Position numbers and translations under genes: made by a program. A stretch of 64,000 nt of DNA from NCBI GenBank assembly GCA_000750105.3, contig JPHH03000094.1, positions 17,931 to 81,930 of the forward strand, in the 5' to 3' direction. Positions 11,470 through 22,665 of the stretch are shown piece after piece (position 1 is the stretch's first letter; each line of letters begins with the position of its first letter). The notes below the pieces were generated by a model, which saw only the letters and a program-made list of their open reading frames with translations, did not search any database and was not told where the DNA came from. This stretch comes from Tolypocladium sp. Sup5 PDA-1 (taxonomy: Eukaryota > Ascomycota > Sordariomycetes > Hypocreales > Ophiocordycipitaceae).

Positions 11470-12739
11470 GTTCAACTCAATAATTGCACGTTGGGTGTTG
11501 TGTTAACGGTGACTGAGAGAGTAGGTAGTAATAGCATAAGGACATTGGGGTCATGGGTCATCTGCCACACAGAGGAAAGCTGCCTTGGGCCTTCTATATA
11601 TACCACCACTCGTTGCTAGTATCTGACCACTGTTCGTGATGTCATATTATAGTTACTCACATGACATGGAGTTGAACAGAAGAACCATGCCGCTGCTACA
11701 TTGCCTTGTATCGCAAGGTATTGTCGATGGCTCTGAAGGATCGGACAGGTACCGTTTCACCGCGTGTGAGTTTGTGTACAAGCGTTTCTCTGTCACACAT
11801 CAGGAGACCGCGGCATGAAGATCGGCACGAACCAGGGTTAGTGAATTACATGAGAAATTTACGGCACTTGAGCTTCCTGGGGGCCCAGATCGACCTGGAC
11901 CTAATCCATGAAGTCAGCGCAAGGCTACGTCGAGTCCGAGCCACTGCCCGGTATGCTCTGTGAGCCTGTTCGCCCTGTATGCAGTCATGCTGACACAGGG
12001 CAAATAATTGGTAGTTATACGCCTGTCCAATAGGAGTTGCGTTCCATCGTGAGTGGACGAATGAACAAGTCGTTTTATATTAACTGTGCCGCGCGCTAGC
12101 GATAAGTGACCTAAAAAATGCAGTAAGCGTCTATATTGGCCCAAGGTGAGCTTCCACTTCGGTAGTTGGCCGACGGTCCAGACTCCAGGCGCGCGGCTGT
12201 GGAACTTCTGAAGTCCTCCCGGAAGTCGGCACCGGCTCATGCTTCCTGTAAGACGATGAGTTACCATGCCCGTCACGGCGTGTATTTGAACACGTGAAAA
12301 AGCTGAAGCAAGGCACCGATGCTTGATCGACAACCACAGAAGCCCTGCAAGGCGGCAAGGTCAATAGAATGACGCAGGTAAGCTGCATGGACCTCGGACT
12401 ATTGGCTTATGGTTACAGTAGGAATGGTATCCCGACAATTCACTGTAGAGTTATGACAAAGTACCAAGAAGTATTCTTTTACGAGGCATTTAGATGGCAG
12501 AGTATCCGTCGCGTAGCCGTTTCTTTCGTTACAGGTCTTGTTGGCATGCCAATGTTGCAGGCAAGGAGTAATCCTTCCAGTAGGCTAGGAACATTGTCTT
12601 CAATAAATATATAAGAGCCGCTATCAGCGTCGTCCGCTGCCTAGATGTTTGTACCTACCAACTGCACACATTGGTCTGATTCACAAGATCCGTCTTTCTT
12701 CCTTGAACGTCTTCGGTCCAATACACTACAGCTGAGAAG
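11470..12739. promoter_or_regulatory. Shared intergenic region of the divergent SSP-A / SSP-B pair
   Basis: TATATATAG on the minus strand (11594-11602) lies 125 bp before the SSP-A ATG, and TATATAAG on the plus strand (12608-12615) lies 125 bp before the SSP-B ATG. Equal spacing suggests that the promoter was duplicated with the gene. No other gene was recognised between them. Confidence 0.5.
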
Positions 12740-13489
12740 ATGAAGTTTGTCAGCGCCATCCTCGCGTTCTCCACTGCGGTATGTAGAGAACTCGGCCCAG
12801 CCTTGTTTTTGCCTCTCTAACTTCATGTTGCAGGTCGTAGGGCTCCAGGCGCCTATTGAGGGTTACGGCGTCGTCGATCTCGAATGGGAGGTTGAGGTCT
12901 CCCCTGGAGGGAAGACAGTAGTCCTGAACGGGACCGTCGAGAAAGTCCGCGATGAGCTCGTCAAGTTAAACCCCAACTGGGATAAAGACTATGCCGCCAT
13001 GACGGAGCCTCTCGCCAAGCGCAATGACGGTTTTGAGCTCGCTGCTCGAGCCGACTTCACCAACGCTCCTTTCTTTTGCCGTGGGAGATGGCCAGAATGC
13101 CCTGCGCCAAGAATTTCAGGTGGCATTTCCTACCTGAGACGTATTCAGGGTCGGCCAACGAATGGCCCAGGACCTGGCAATTGTGGCAGAGTAAGCTGTT
13201 CTTACCAGTCTGCCATCTGGTGGTGCAACGACGTGAGTTATCCATGCACCGTTCGTCTCATATCGTCTGGATACATGCTCACAAGTCTTCTTTATCTTTT
13301 TAGAATGCGGGCGCTAAGACCCTCGGCGGATTCAACGATATTGCCGACGGTGCACAGTATGTCAACAACAAGTGTGTTCGCGAGGTTTGGGACCCTCGTT
13401 GGCTCAAGTTCAATGCCATGTCCTCTGGCCAGGCTTTCCACAAGGATAACTGGAATGTAATTATCAGACGTGATACCGACCACTGCTAG
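12740..13489 (+). CDS. Small secreted cysteine-rich protein SSP-B
   Basis: Three exons (12740-12778, 12834-13232, 13304-13489) give 207 residues: signal peptide MKFVSAILAFSTAV, then LQAPIEGYGVVDLEWEVEV, GPGPGNCGRVSCSYQSAIWW, FNDIADGAQYVNNKC and a terminal GQAFHKDNWNVIIRRDTDHC. It is a close paralogue of SSP-A and shares both intron positions. It has one extra cysteine (GRWPEC), making seven, and a longer loop before GQAFH. Several NGT/NGP sites occur but few are true glycosylation sequons. Function unknown; secreted by inference from the signal peptide. Confidence 0.83.
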
Positions 13490-14013
13490 CTGACGAAGTG
13501 GTCTTAGTGGCTGAAGGGCAAGTAGTATCATGTTTAAGGTTACTGCTGGGGACATTCCTGCTGTTACTTGCTTTTCCGTGTTTCCCCTGGGACGTGGACG
13601 GTGAGGCAAATATTTGATCGATTGCGCAAATTAAGCGCCACATTGATTTTGTTCTATTCCCGCGCCTAAGTAAACCTCACGAACGGCATGACTTGCGCCG
13701 CCGGCGTTAAGAACTCTCGCGTGTACACATGGCGAAATATTGATTGCATGCTGGTGAAAATAGCTAAATAAAACCTAAGTTCCTGTCCTAACTATTAGGA
13801 AATATAGTGCCCGGCGGACGGTTCTATCTGTATGTATACACGTATAACTGGAGTTGCTATCTGTGGTTAGTAGTATGCTACGGATAACAATCGATAATAC
13901 CTGCCTGCTGTGGCACCAGTGACTGCAAGTTTCAACGTGCTAGGAAGAAAAGAGGGAGGATAGGCAACAAAGGGTAACGTTGGACATGATGGGAAACGTT
14001 GTTAGGGGGCAGA
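13490..14013. other. Intergenic, AT-leaning
   Basis: No open frame of note; 3' flank of SSP-B. Confidence 0.45.
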
Positions 14014-14388
14014 TTATGAGCGACCCCGCTGTGGCCTTTCAAATGGAAGAAATAATTTATGCCCATCAGGCAAGAATTCGCCCAGAGGCCATTGACACCC
14101 CTCATTTGCTGAACCGGGCGAGCGCCGCGAGGGGCTCGTTATGATCAACGAAGAAGCCAGAATCACGCCGCATACCATTCCACTGCTGTCGGGACCGAAG
14201 AGGCTTCCCCAGAGCTTGGCATCTCTAACGTAGTTGATAGGACAATTCGCCGGGACCTTGGCGGCTTCGTCTCGCGCAAATTCCAGCGGGACCTGGGCAA
14301 ACCTGCCCTCAAAGGCGTTGGCAAGGGCCTTGCACGTAGTCGGGTGGGAGCTCGGGATGCTAAACCCTTCGTCGCCGCCATCGAGCAT
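14014..14388 (-). other. Unidentified 124-codon open frame
   Basis: The translation (GDEGFSIPSSHPTTCKAL, DEAAKVPANCPINYVRDAKL, WGSLFGPDSSG) reads like protein rather than chance sequence, but I cannot assign a family. No start context, signal peptide or partner exon is clear. It may be the remnant of a longer gene. Confidence 0.3.
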
Positions 14389-14938
14389 GCTTAGGGGTGT
14401 GGTTGCGAGACGACACTCTCGTCACTCGCGGTAGACGACGAGTTGCCTGATCCAGCAGACCCTCCGACCCTCATGGTCCAGCGGCATGCGATCGCGTGGC
14501 CTGCTAGGACTCCATCGACGGTAACAAGGACGTATGAGGTCCTCGCGCCTTCTGCGAGGCATTGAGTCCGGAGGCGAGATGGGGCACATCTTGAAACGGC
14601 TGCCTGTCATTGCTGATTAGCAGAAGATCATTACTGGAAACTTGGAGTCCTCTCTCTGCCCCGTCGAGGGGGGCGAGTATGCCAGGGACGTCGGAGCAGC
14701 AGAGTACAAGACTATTCCGGCCTCTATGAGATAGGGTGCTCATGAGCAGCTGGGGTGGGCAGCATGTTGGCATTGGCGGAGCAGAGGACACGAAGATGCA
14801 GTTGTGCTGGGAAGTCGACAATAGCGGACTAAGATACATATAGGGGCTCGCTACTTGTAGGTAGAACCAGTGCAGTGATTCACTACACGATTGAGCAGAG
14901 AAAAATTTGAAGAGTCTCGCTTGTAGCGTGTAGGCGGT

Positions 14939-15175
14939 CTAGTACCTGCCTGCTGCAAAGTTGATGCCTGTTGCATCAGTAACCATCCACTTACGGCCTG
15001 TTGGCCGGTGGAAAGGGCTCTTGGCATCGTAAGGCTCGTTGAAGGCAACGAGGAAGGGGTCGGAGTCTTCCATGGTCTTGGTGGCAGCAGCCGGCGTCGG
15101 GAGTTTGGCTAATTCCAGCTCGACGGGATCGGGCAACGCGATGATCTCCTCATCATTGGCTTCAGGGGTCGCCAT
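14939..15175 (-). pseudogene. Truncated inverted copy of the N-terminus of the MFS transporter at 51101
   Basis: The 78 codons from ATG at 15175 match the first 67 or so residues of the transporter at 51101-52788 almost residue for residue (DEEIIA.PDPVELELAKLP, then SDPFLVAF.EPYDA). After WMVTD the copy lacks 9 bases and soon hits a stop. The match continues into the 5' flank, to about 15365 here and 50925 there, so promoter and N-terminus were duplicated together. No transmembrane segment remains, so it cannot transport anything. Confidence 0.8.
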
Positions 15176-16219
15176 GGTCGGGCGGACTGTTAGATGGGCT
15201 CAAAAGGCGAGCAATTAGTAAGGGACGGCGTGTTAAAGAAAATAGGACGGGGAACTCGGGATTGGCAGTGAGGTGAGAGTAAGGAGGAGGGGCGCTTCGC
15301 GGACGTACCAAAAGGCAAGATTAACAAGAGCAGGCGAGATTGATAAGCAGGCAGGCGAGCAGCCAAGCTTGCCAAGATTGATAAGTGGCTGTATTAACCC
15401 CTAGGCCCGATAGGGCAGGTGCAACCGTTGGCTTCGCTGACTTACACGCAATTAAAGTTACATCGCGAGATATGTACAGACTAATCCGTACTCTGTACGG
15501 ACTAGTAAGATCCTGGAGCAATCTCGTTGTGCATGAAAGGTGTCCAACAGTTGGTCGCTAATGATTGTCGTGTTCCCCATACCCGACATGTGTGCCCTAC
15601 CTAAGCTACGGAGGTACTCCTTAGTTAGTCTAGAAGTAAAAGATATAGGCTCGTAAGTAGGCATACATCTCTTAGTTCATCCTCTCCGGGCTACTATCTA
15701 AAAGAAGGAGGTCGTCGGACATCCCGTCTGGTGTCATACCAGAACTTGTAAATGAAGCTGCCAACGTGAGCCGGCAGGGCAGGCCAGCAGCCCACTCTTG
15801 CCATCATTTTAACGAGCCACACTTGTCAGTAAGAGTGCAGCTCGGTGAAGAGATTACGACAAGGTTTTCCGCTGTAACCACATCACTGTACCTCCTCTGG
15901 TGTTGGCATCGACCTCGCATACATCGTCCCGCACAGGATACGCACAAAGATGATCGGGATCGAGGCTGCAGTTGCTGGAGAGTGCTCTTGCCACACATCA
16001 TTATTACGACCTTTGTTGCAATTTCGCCCTGCCTCTTTCCCTCCGATGTCCGACAGCCGCCGCCCATCTTGGTTTGCGCCAAGGTACGAAGTACGGAGTT
16101 CGTACCCATACTAATCTCTCTTCAGTCCATTCTAAGTTGTAAGGCACAGTTGTCACCATGGTTGAGCGAACACCATTAGAATGGGTGACGGCCAGGACTT
16201 AGGAGCACGCTGCCCCATC
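15176..16219. other. Duplicated 5' flank, then sequence without a gene
   Basis: 15176-15365 resembles the promoter region 50925-51100 in inverted orientation. From there to 16219 no gene is recognised; 15766-16179 is open for 137 codons but without motif. A TACGAAGTAC motif lies at 16085-16094. Confidence 0.45.
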
Positions 16220-16756
16220 TTCCTTATTCCCCGATTGAATGCCAGCCCGCTATAGAGACGAAACGCTTGCTCCTCAGGTTGTACGCGACTGGCCACCTCG
16301 ACGCTATACACGCTCTCAGGACACAGCCAGAGGTGCATGGAGTGGAAAGCAATGGGCCAACCCGACGCCAATACGGATGATATGAGATGATTCTTGAGCA
16401 ATAAGTTACAGGCTTGCGGCGAGAAGAATTACGGTTGCATCATCTGCCTCGCGTCGATGGGAGAGGTGATTGGCACCGGCGGCTCTCACAATCGCAAGGG
16501 ACAGGTGGGGTGGCCAGAGATAGGATACATGCTCCGCAAGGAGCACGGGTCAGGGATGCGGCACCAAGTTTCTCCACGGTGTTCTCAAAGCGTGATGGGC
16601 GCCTGGGTCAAGTGCAAGCTAACCATCGACAAGAGCATTATCTCCAGCACCGTCAGTGATAAAGGAGCCGCGACAGAGTGCATAGTCGCCATCAATGTGG
16701 GGGAGAACTTGATACGGGCGACTTGGCGAGTATGGTACCTGCCAGTGAGATCATAG
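16220..16756 (+). pseudogene. GNAT-family N-acetyltransferase, broken
   Basis: Pieces in different frames read in order as a GNAT enzyme: IETKRLLLRLYATGHLDAIH and ALRTQPEV (about 16250-16333), then after a one-base shift MEWKAMGQPDANTDDMR, a TGA at 16388-16390 where Arg (CGA) is likely, NKLQACGEKNYGCIICLAS, GEVIGTGGSH, and VGWPEIGYMLRKEH, the acetyl-CoA side of the fold. The second half is garbled after 16550. Such enzymes acetylate small molecules or protein N-termini. At least one frameshift and one stop make it non-functional as written. Confidence 0.65.
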
Positions 16757-17238
16757 ATTGAGAGAATTGATGCGGTTTGCTGGCATGGCCTTTGCCCCAT
16801 GAGATGAAGCATGATCCTGTTTCCACAGGCCAGGTGCCACAGAAAGGATCACAGAACAGTTCAGGGGGTGGTTAATGGTGCTAAGGCGAATTAGCTGGCG
16901 AGACTGTTCATCACGGCGGGCACGAGCCACGAGTCATGAAAGGAGCACAGCAAGAGTTTCGGGGGAGATGCCCATGCAGCCCTGCGGGCATCTGATATCA
17001 AGAGCACGGCACAGGGACAATAGCCACAGGGTAGAGAGCATTATGAGAGTGTTTCATCATAGTGGGCACTATTCACGACAACGGGCAAGCAGACAGTTAA
17101 TAGGGAGATTTTAATTCAGCTCTGCGGACATCTACCGACCGTAAGTCCCAAAACTTCCTCCCTTCCATTGGCGGCCCCGATCACGGTCATCCCGCCGTTG
17201 CGCTGCTTGCTTGCGCTCCAAAGGCAACATCGCCCAAC
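16757..17238. other. Intergenic, no gene recognised
   Basis: Short frames only. Confidence 0.4.
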
Positions 17239-17628
17239 TTAGGCCCAGTCCCAAGATGCAGTGACGCGGCCCTTACCCAGGTCTCCGATGACTTGCTGAA
17301 AGGCAGAGGGCGAGAGGTCGAGGTCGTTGCTGGCGCACCCTGCGCAGCGGTCGACGACGCGGACAATGGTGGAGCGGCCCTGGTAGGAGACGCGAATCTT
17401 GCGGTTGCAGGGGCGCTCGGCGTCGAAGATGGTGGCTGAGACGGCGACGATGGCGTCGGCGTCGGCGTTGGTCTCGCCGCAGGCGCCGAGGCCGGGGTAG
17501 AAGTAAGTGATGCTGCCGGTGTTGTCGCGGGCCTCGAGGGTGTTGGCGGCGTTGCCCTGGGTGGGAGCCGCGAGGGCGGTGGCCAAGATTGCGGAGAGGG
17601 CCGCGAGGGTGGTGGTGAAGGTGACCAT
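17239..17628 (-). CDS. Secreted RlpA-like double-psi beta-barrel protein
   Basis: One exon, 129 residues. ATG at 17628 was chosen because it starts a signal peptide (MVTFTTTLAALSAILATALA) and the following ARDNTGSITYFYPGLGACGE begins the barrel; upstream codons in frame are not signal-like. Family marks are GACGETN, VSYQGRSTIVRVVDRCAGC, DLDLSPSAFQQV and the final WDWA. Proteins of this small barwin/expansin-like group are secreted by fungi; most are uncharacterised and some are virulence-related. A TATA-like TATAAAA on the minus strand (17839-17845) precedes it by about 210 bp, which leaves room for a 5' UTR, possibly with an intron. Confidence 0.85.
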   Translation of the reverse strand: MVTFTTTLAALSAILATALAAPTQGNAANTLEARDNTGSITYFYPGLGACGETNADADAIVAVSATIFDAERPCNRKIRVSYQGRSTIVRVVDRCAGCASNDLDLSPSAFQQVIGDLGKGRVTASWDWA

Positions 17629-19706
17629 ATTGGCAGCTGGGGTGGTCAGTTGGGCAGGAGGTGAGCTGAATGGAGTCGAAGGCAACATACTTGAGTTGGT
17701 CGTTTGGCAGACTTGCTTTGTGAGAGTGAGCAAGTTGACAAAGGCGAATGCTTGTGAAGATTGTTGAGCAATGCTTGAGAATGTTTGCCGATGAGGGAAA
17801 ATCAAGAGAAGTTGTTTCCTCGTGGAGGAAGAAGCCCATTTTATACCTGGACTCGACAGGTTTTCATCCTGTATCAGCTGGCCGTGGCGGTCAACGTATA
17901 TCTCGTGATTCAGAGCGGCTCGACTCAAGAGGCAGGTGATGGCCGTCGTCCAGTGAGCTTCTCCACTCGGAGCAGTTGGAGTGCATCACTCCTGACTGAC
18001 AAGCGAGTGCCGTGCGGAGATGGCCTCGGAAGCTCCAACAGGCGCTAGTTGACTAGGTCGTGAATGGCTTCGGGGCCGTGGTGCGGTCAAGGCGACGTCA
18101 GTTGCCTGTGAATCCGGGGCGTTGGAAGGAACGTTGGAGAGTAACATTCACCGACGGCAAGCAAGCGAGAGAGAAAAAGTCTATCAGATGAAGAGGAGGA
18201 GAGGGGATGCGATGAACGTTGCATCTGGAGGAGTTACGAGATACTGGAGCAGTTGGCCTGGCCCAGATGGAGGTTGCCGTCCGCGATGTCGCCCGTGGAG
18301 GCGTAAATAGCACCTCGGCCCACGTACCGATGGCTTACATCAAGACTTTCGGGCCTTTATCCTATGACAGACCGGCACACAGATCTCGCGATATCACATG
18401 GCCCCGCCTACAGATGGCACGCAAGAGACATGGGGGAAACGCTGTCTTAGGGCGGGGGATGGTAGATAGAGGGGGTCGTTACATGGACGTGGTATTTGTT
18501 CATGGTCTGGGTGAGATGGTTTGATATGATGTTGTCGAGCGTGTTGGGTGGGCTGTGAGGTAATTAGGATATGTATGGTCTTGCGCGGGCGTGTGGTGTC
18601 TACTGTCTACCCATAGGCTCCGCCCTCATTGGCCGCTTACGGCTACGTAGGTTGTTGTTGAACCAACAGTCGACTCGTGCGTGATAATGTACGGGCATCA
18701 ATGAGAGGCCGAGGTAGAGGACTGGGAGAGTTCCCGACTCCGAAGTCGCATCGAAATTCATCGCTGTCTACTTCTAGCTATGTATAAGTCATCCGGGGCA
18801 AGGGATGAACGAAGTCGCGATCAAGATGGCGTATCTTCACCGTATAAAACCCGCCCATGCATGAGATGTGGTTCTGTAAAGCACCACATTTGGAAAATAT
18901 GGGGGTCCACCAGTTGGCTTCCGTGAGTCTCGTCGGCTGTCAGAGAGACGAGGGGTGACTGAGTAAACGGCCGGTGGTGATTAGGTGCAACCGAAGCTGG
19001 AACTTATCAAAGCCACAGGATGCACTGCAGTCAATGACCCCCACAGAGATTAAGGGGAAGAGATAAATCCACGATAAGGGTTACATAAAGAGACAAAGCA
19101 ATTCCGCCTCAGAAAGCAGATCAAAGGCATCACCATGAGGACGGCCACAGGACGGCCGAATCACGTACTCAACACCAGAAGGACGCTAAGCCCAGGAAGT
19201 TGCCTGATTTCAGAGCACTGGAAGCGTTCACATGTTGCAAATGAATGTCTTCTCCATGGTTTGTGCACTTAATGTCTTGGTTGGCTGACAGACCTGGTCG
19301 CTGAGCTGGTCGGTGCAATTGGCATAATAGCTCTTTTCTGTGCTCAACGCTCAACATGTGGACCAGTCGCACGCACAAGCTGTTCACGATATCAAAGCAA
19401 TCTCACCGTCACAAGTAGCAAAACATATATTGGTTTTCACGTTCTCTTAGCTGTCACAACCACCCCCGAAGCGACCTCTACTTGGCAAAGGTTGACCTCG
19501 AAAACATGAAGCGCTAGCAGGAAGAGCACGCGTGGTCAACTTGGGACAGGGTTGACTCAATCCTCGAATGGTTGTTGAATTTCAATCTGAAGAAGAGAAA
19601 CATATTGGTGTCTTATTACACATTAAAAAGAGCTTTCGTTGGTGAGGCTTCCCGTCCCACCACTGAAGCCACGAACGTCAGACTGCCTAAACCACCCCTC
19701 AGGCAA
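17629..19706. other. Gene-poor stretch
   Basis: Contains the promoter of the barrel protein (TATAAAA at 17839-17845, minus strand). Frames up to 101 codons (18219-18524) show no motif. No gene recognised. Confidence 0.45.
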
Positions 19707-20931
19707 TTAACGTCGAGGCTGAAGCTGTCTCTGCCCTGTGGCCTTGCTATTAGAGTCACCGCTCGTGAGAGTTCCCGTCAACGCATTGAGAGCCGCCGTG
19801 ATGTTGATGAGAGCCCCAGTCAGGCCTTTGAGATCCGAGACCCCGTTGGGAGCGGAGTTTCCATTCGAAGCCGAGTTCGCATTCAAGGCCGAAACGTCAT
19901 GTGTTTGAAGGCCGAGGACATTTACTGGAACATTGATACCGTTGTTATTGGCATTGATGTCAATAAATGGCGCCTGCCTCCCATTGCAAGCCGAGTTGCC
20001 ATCGGGGACCGAGTTGCTATTTGGGGCCGAGTTGCCTTTCGAGGCCTGGCTGTCCTCGCTGGACTGTTTGTTGCTGGAGTCCTCGTTGCCCTTGCTGGAC
20101 TGGCTGTCGGTGGAGACCTGGTTGTCGGGAACCTTCTTGTCGTTGGGAGCCTGGTTACCGTTGGGGACCGAGTGGCCATTGGGGACCGAGTTGCTATTTG
20201 GGGCCGAGTTGCCTTTCGAGGCCTGGCTGCCCTCGCTGGACTGTTTGTTGCTGGAGTCCTCGTTGCCCTTGCTGGACTGGCTGTCGGTGGAGGCCTGGTT
20301 TTCGGGAACCTTCTTGTCGTTGGGAGCCTGGTTACCGTTGGAGGCCAAGGTTCCATCTGAATCTGACTTCAAATTGGTGCCCGACTCCGTATTGGAAACA
20401 GCTCCTCCGTTTGCAGTTGCCCCCCCATTGGAAGCCGAGTTCCCATTGAAAGCCGACACATCATGCGTCTGAAGACCAAGCACGTTTACCGGAACGTCAA
20501 CGTCGTTGTTATTAGCATTGATGCCAATCAAAGACGCCGGATTTCCATTGGAAGTCGGGTTGCTGTTGGAACCCGAGCTCCCATTGGATCCTGAATCCCC
20601 ATTGGCAGCCGGGTTCTCATTCAAAGCCGACTTCACAATGGAGCCTAACTGTTTATTGGAACTTGCTCCCCCGTTCGCAGTTGCTTTCCCATTGGCAGCC
20701 GAGTTTCCGTCCAAAGCCGATACATCATGTGTTTGAAGACCAAGCACATTCACCGGAACGCTGACGTCGTTATTATTGGCATTGACGTCAATCAGGGACG
20801 CTGTTTCCTGCCCAGGCCATTAGATTATACTTCAAGGGGCATCAATCGACCAAGTGGAGGATACTTACCCGATTTGTCACGGGGGCTGTAAGAGCCACCG
20901 CACAGAGAGAGAGAATCGAAACGAGCTTCAT
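19707..20931 (-). CDS. Secreted Asn/Ser-rich repeat protein with three VPVNVLGLQTHDVSA units
   Basis: Two exons on the minus strand (20931-20869 and 20807-19707; intron 61 nt, gtaagt...gcag) encode 387 residues. Exon 1 is a signal peptide (MKLVSILSLCAVALTAPVTN). Exon 2 holds three units of about 25 residues of the form NANNN-x2-V-x-VPVNVLGLQTHDVSA, each followed by NGNSA-type spacers, and between the second and third unit two tandem copies of a 59-residue hydrophilic segment (NDKKVP, STDSQSSKGNEDSSNKQSSE, SQASKGNSAPNSNS). The C-terminus has a hydrophobic stretch (LTGALINITAALNALTGTL) and a basic end. A minus-strand TATATAAG (21028-21035) sits 97 bp upstream. The units look prone to beta-structure; surface coat or adhesive use is inference. 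Confidence 0.75.
20014..20345 (-). repeat. 177-bp tandem duplication inside the repeat protein gene
   Basis: The segment starting at 20014 recurs from 20191 with very few base differences. The 177-bp period equals 59 codons, so the frame is kept. The near-identity points to recent unequal exchange or slippage. Confidence 0.85.
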
Positions 20932-22665
20932 GGTGGATAAATCTGGAATCCTGAGGGGCAAGGTGGTTTAGTGGTTGGATGCTTGATACAGAATCAGTCG
21001 CGAATCTAATATAGCGATCCGCCTCGTCTTATATAAAGGCAACTATGGTTCTCGACATCGCGGTATCCGGTCAAATTGAGGTATGTTAATTTTAGATAGG
21101 CACGGGGTATTCAGGTAACGCATGGACGGTACAGGTTCGGTTACGTGATTCAGGTTCAAATGTGCATCTCGCGGTCACGGCCTGTCAGCGAACTAAAGTG
21201 TGGGCGATTAGATAAAAGCCCTCGGCAAAAGCTCTGGCGGGTAACACTTGAATATAGGCAACATGTTAGATATGTCTGTTTCACAGGCTAAGAGTACATA
21301 GACGAGTATAAAATGTGGTAGGGCGTCTTGTTGACAGGCACATAGTAAATTAATGACGGACCACGACCCCACTGTCAGCGTTACAATGACGATGAAAGTG
21401 TGACAGCAGAGGCAGCGCTAGAAGTGCCGGCATCTCATGTCACAACGTAACCACCTGAGGGATCGCCAATAAACTTAAAGTTTGACCATGGCCCGTTTTC
21501 GCTCTTACCATAACGACAACAGCGGTGGTAGCAGGGGTAGCGGTGTAATTACCCTCATGGCAAAATTCTTAGAAACGTGGACCTCCATTTTGTTTCAGGT
21601 TCTTCGGTTGACGTAACACATGTTCGTCCCAGCTTGCCAGGGGCCCAAGCTGCTGCTGGGGTTCCATCGACGCTACGGAAAGTCTATCTATTCCATGTGC
21701 CGTACTCCGTAGACGCAGCCCCTGTAACTTTTCTTTAGCAGTCAGTCCTCGAACTAGGATATGTCGTGAAGGAGGCTTATACTCGAGCAAGACAAGTTAG
21801 AATACTGACCGCAGTCCATGTGAACACCTCGGCTCGTCCAGATTTCTCAACCAGCTGTGCGGTGGATCCGCACGGGCAATAAGTGCCAGAGCATAACCTG
21901 AGACTCGAAGGGGTCTGCCATGTGCACCAACCTTTGCGTGCACGGACTATATCGCGAAACGCTGCTTCTCAATTTCGACATTGTCGGTATTGGAGGTGGC
22001 ACCAAGGGGCCCTTTATCGGCGGGGCCTAATTCATTGCGGTAGGCAAGACAACGATGGGTGAAAGGTTACTCTAGGTAACCAGCTGCCGTTTCGATTGGT
22101 GTGCGTCTTGTTCTGCAACTCTATTGCCTGAGTAAGCGATCTGTCGTGTGACGGTGTGAGCAACGGCAATGGCCCAAGGCCATCGGAATTGATAGAAGTG
22201 AAATGCACTTTTACAGTTGCAGCACTAACAATAGTAGAGGTAGACTTCTGATTTTGAGCTGCCGAGTTGCTACTATAATCTGAGTAGGAATGAGTGCGGC
22301 ATCATGCAAATTAGGATCTGGTACCAGACGCCGCCCACATATCGACTTGGTGGGTGACATGAAGACCTCGATGGAGACATAGCCTGCAACTGTCGGTGAT
22401 CGCACATTCAACCGCCAGGGCTTGCAGTCTGTAACATGCTTTATGAATGCTATCGACTATTAAAGCCCTCCTGAAAGCTCCTCCTAGCCCCAACTGCGGC
22501 CATCATGGAAACCTCCGCCGGCGCCTCTTACGTCACCGTCACGCAGATAATCGCTGCCGGCGGCGAGCGATGCCAAACTGCCACCGAGGGGGTACGGAAG
22601 GTGTGAAAATGAAATGCTTAGCCGAGAGACAAATGGGTTCACTGTTCCATCCGTCCTCTGTAACT
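20932..22665. other. Intergenic, no gene recognised
   Basis: Holds the TATA box of the repeat protein gene (21028-21035). Frames of up to 73 codons (21569-21790) without motif. Confidence 0.45.

Noticed and set aside
17273..17839. 188-codon minus-strand frame rich in Arg, His and Pro
   Set aside because: It is the shifted frame of the double-psi beta-barrel gene; its composition comes from GC-rich codons of the true frame.
19572..20472. Long plus-strand frames (262, 179 and 160 codons) opposite the repeat protein
   Set aside because: They are antisense shadows; only the minus-strand frame has a signal-peptide exon and spliced structure.
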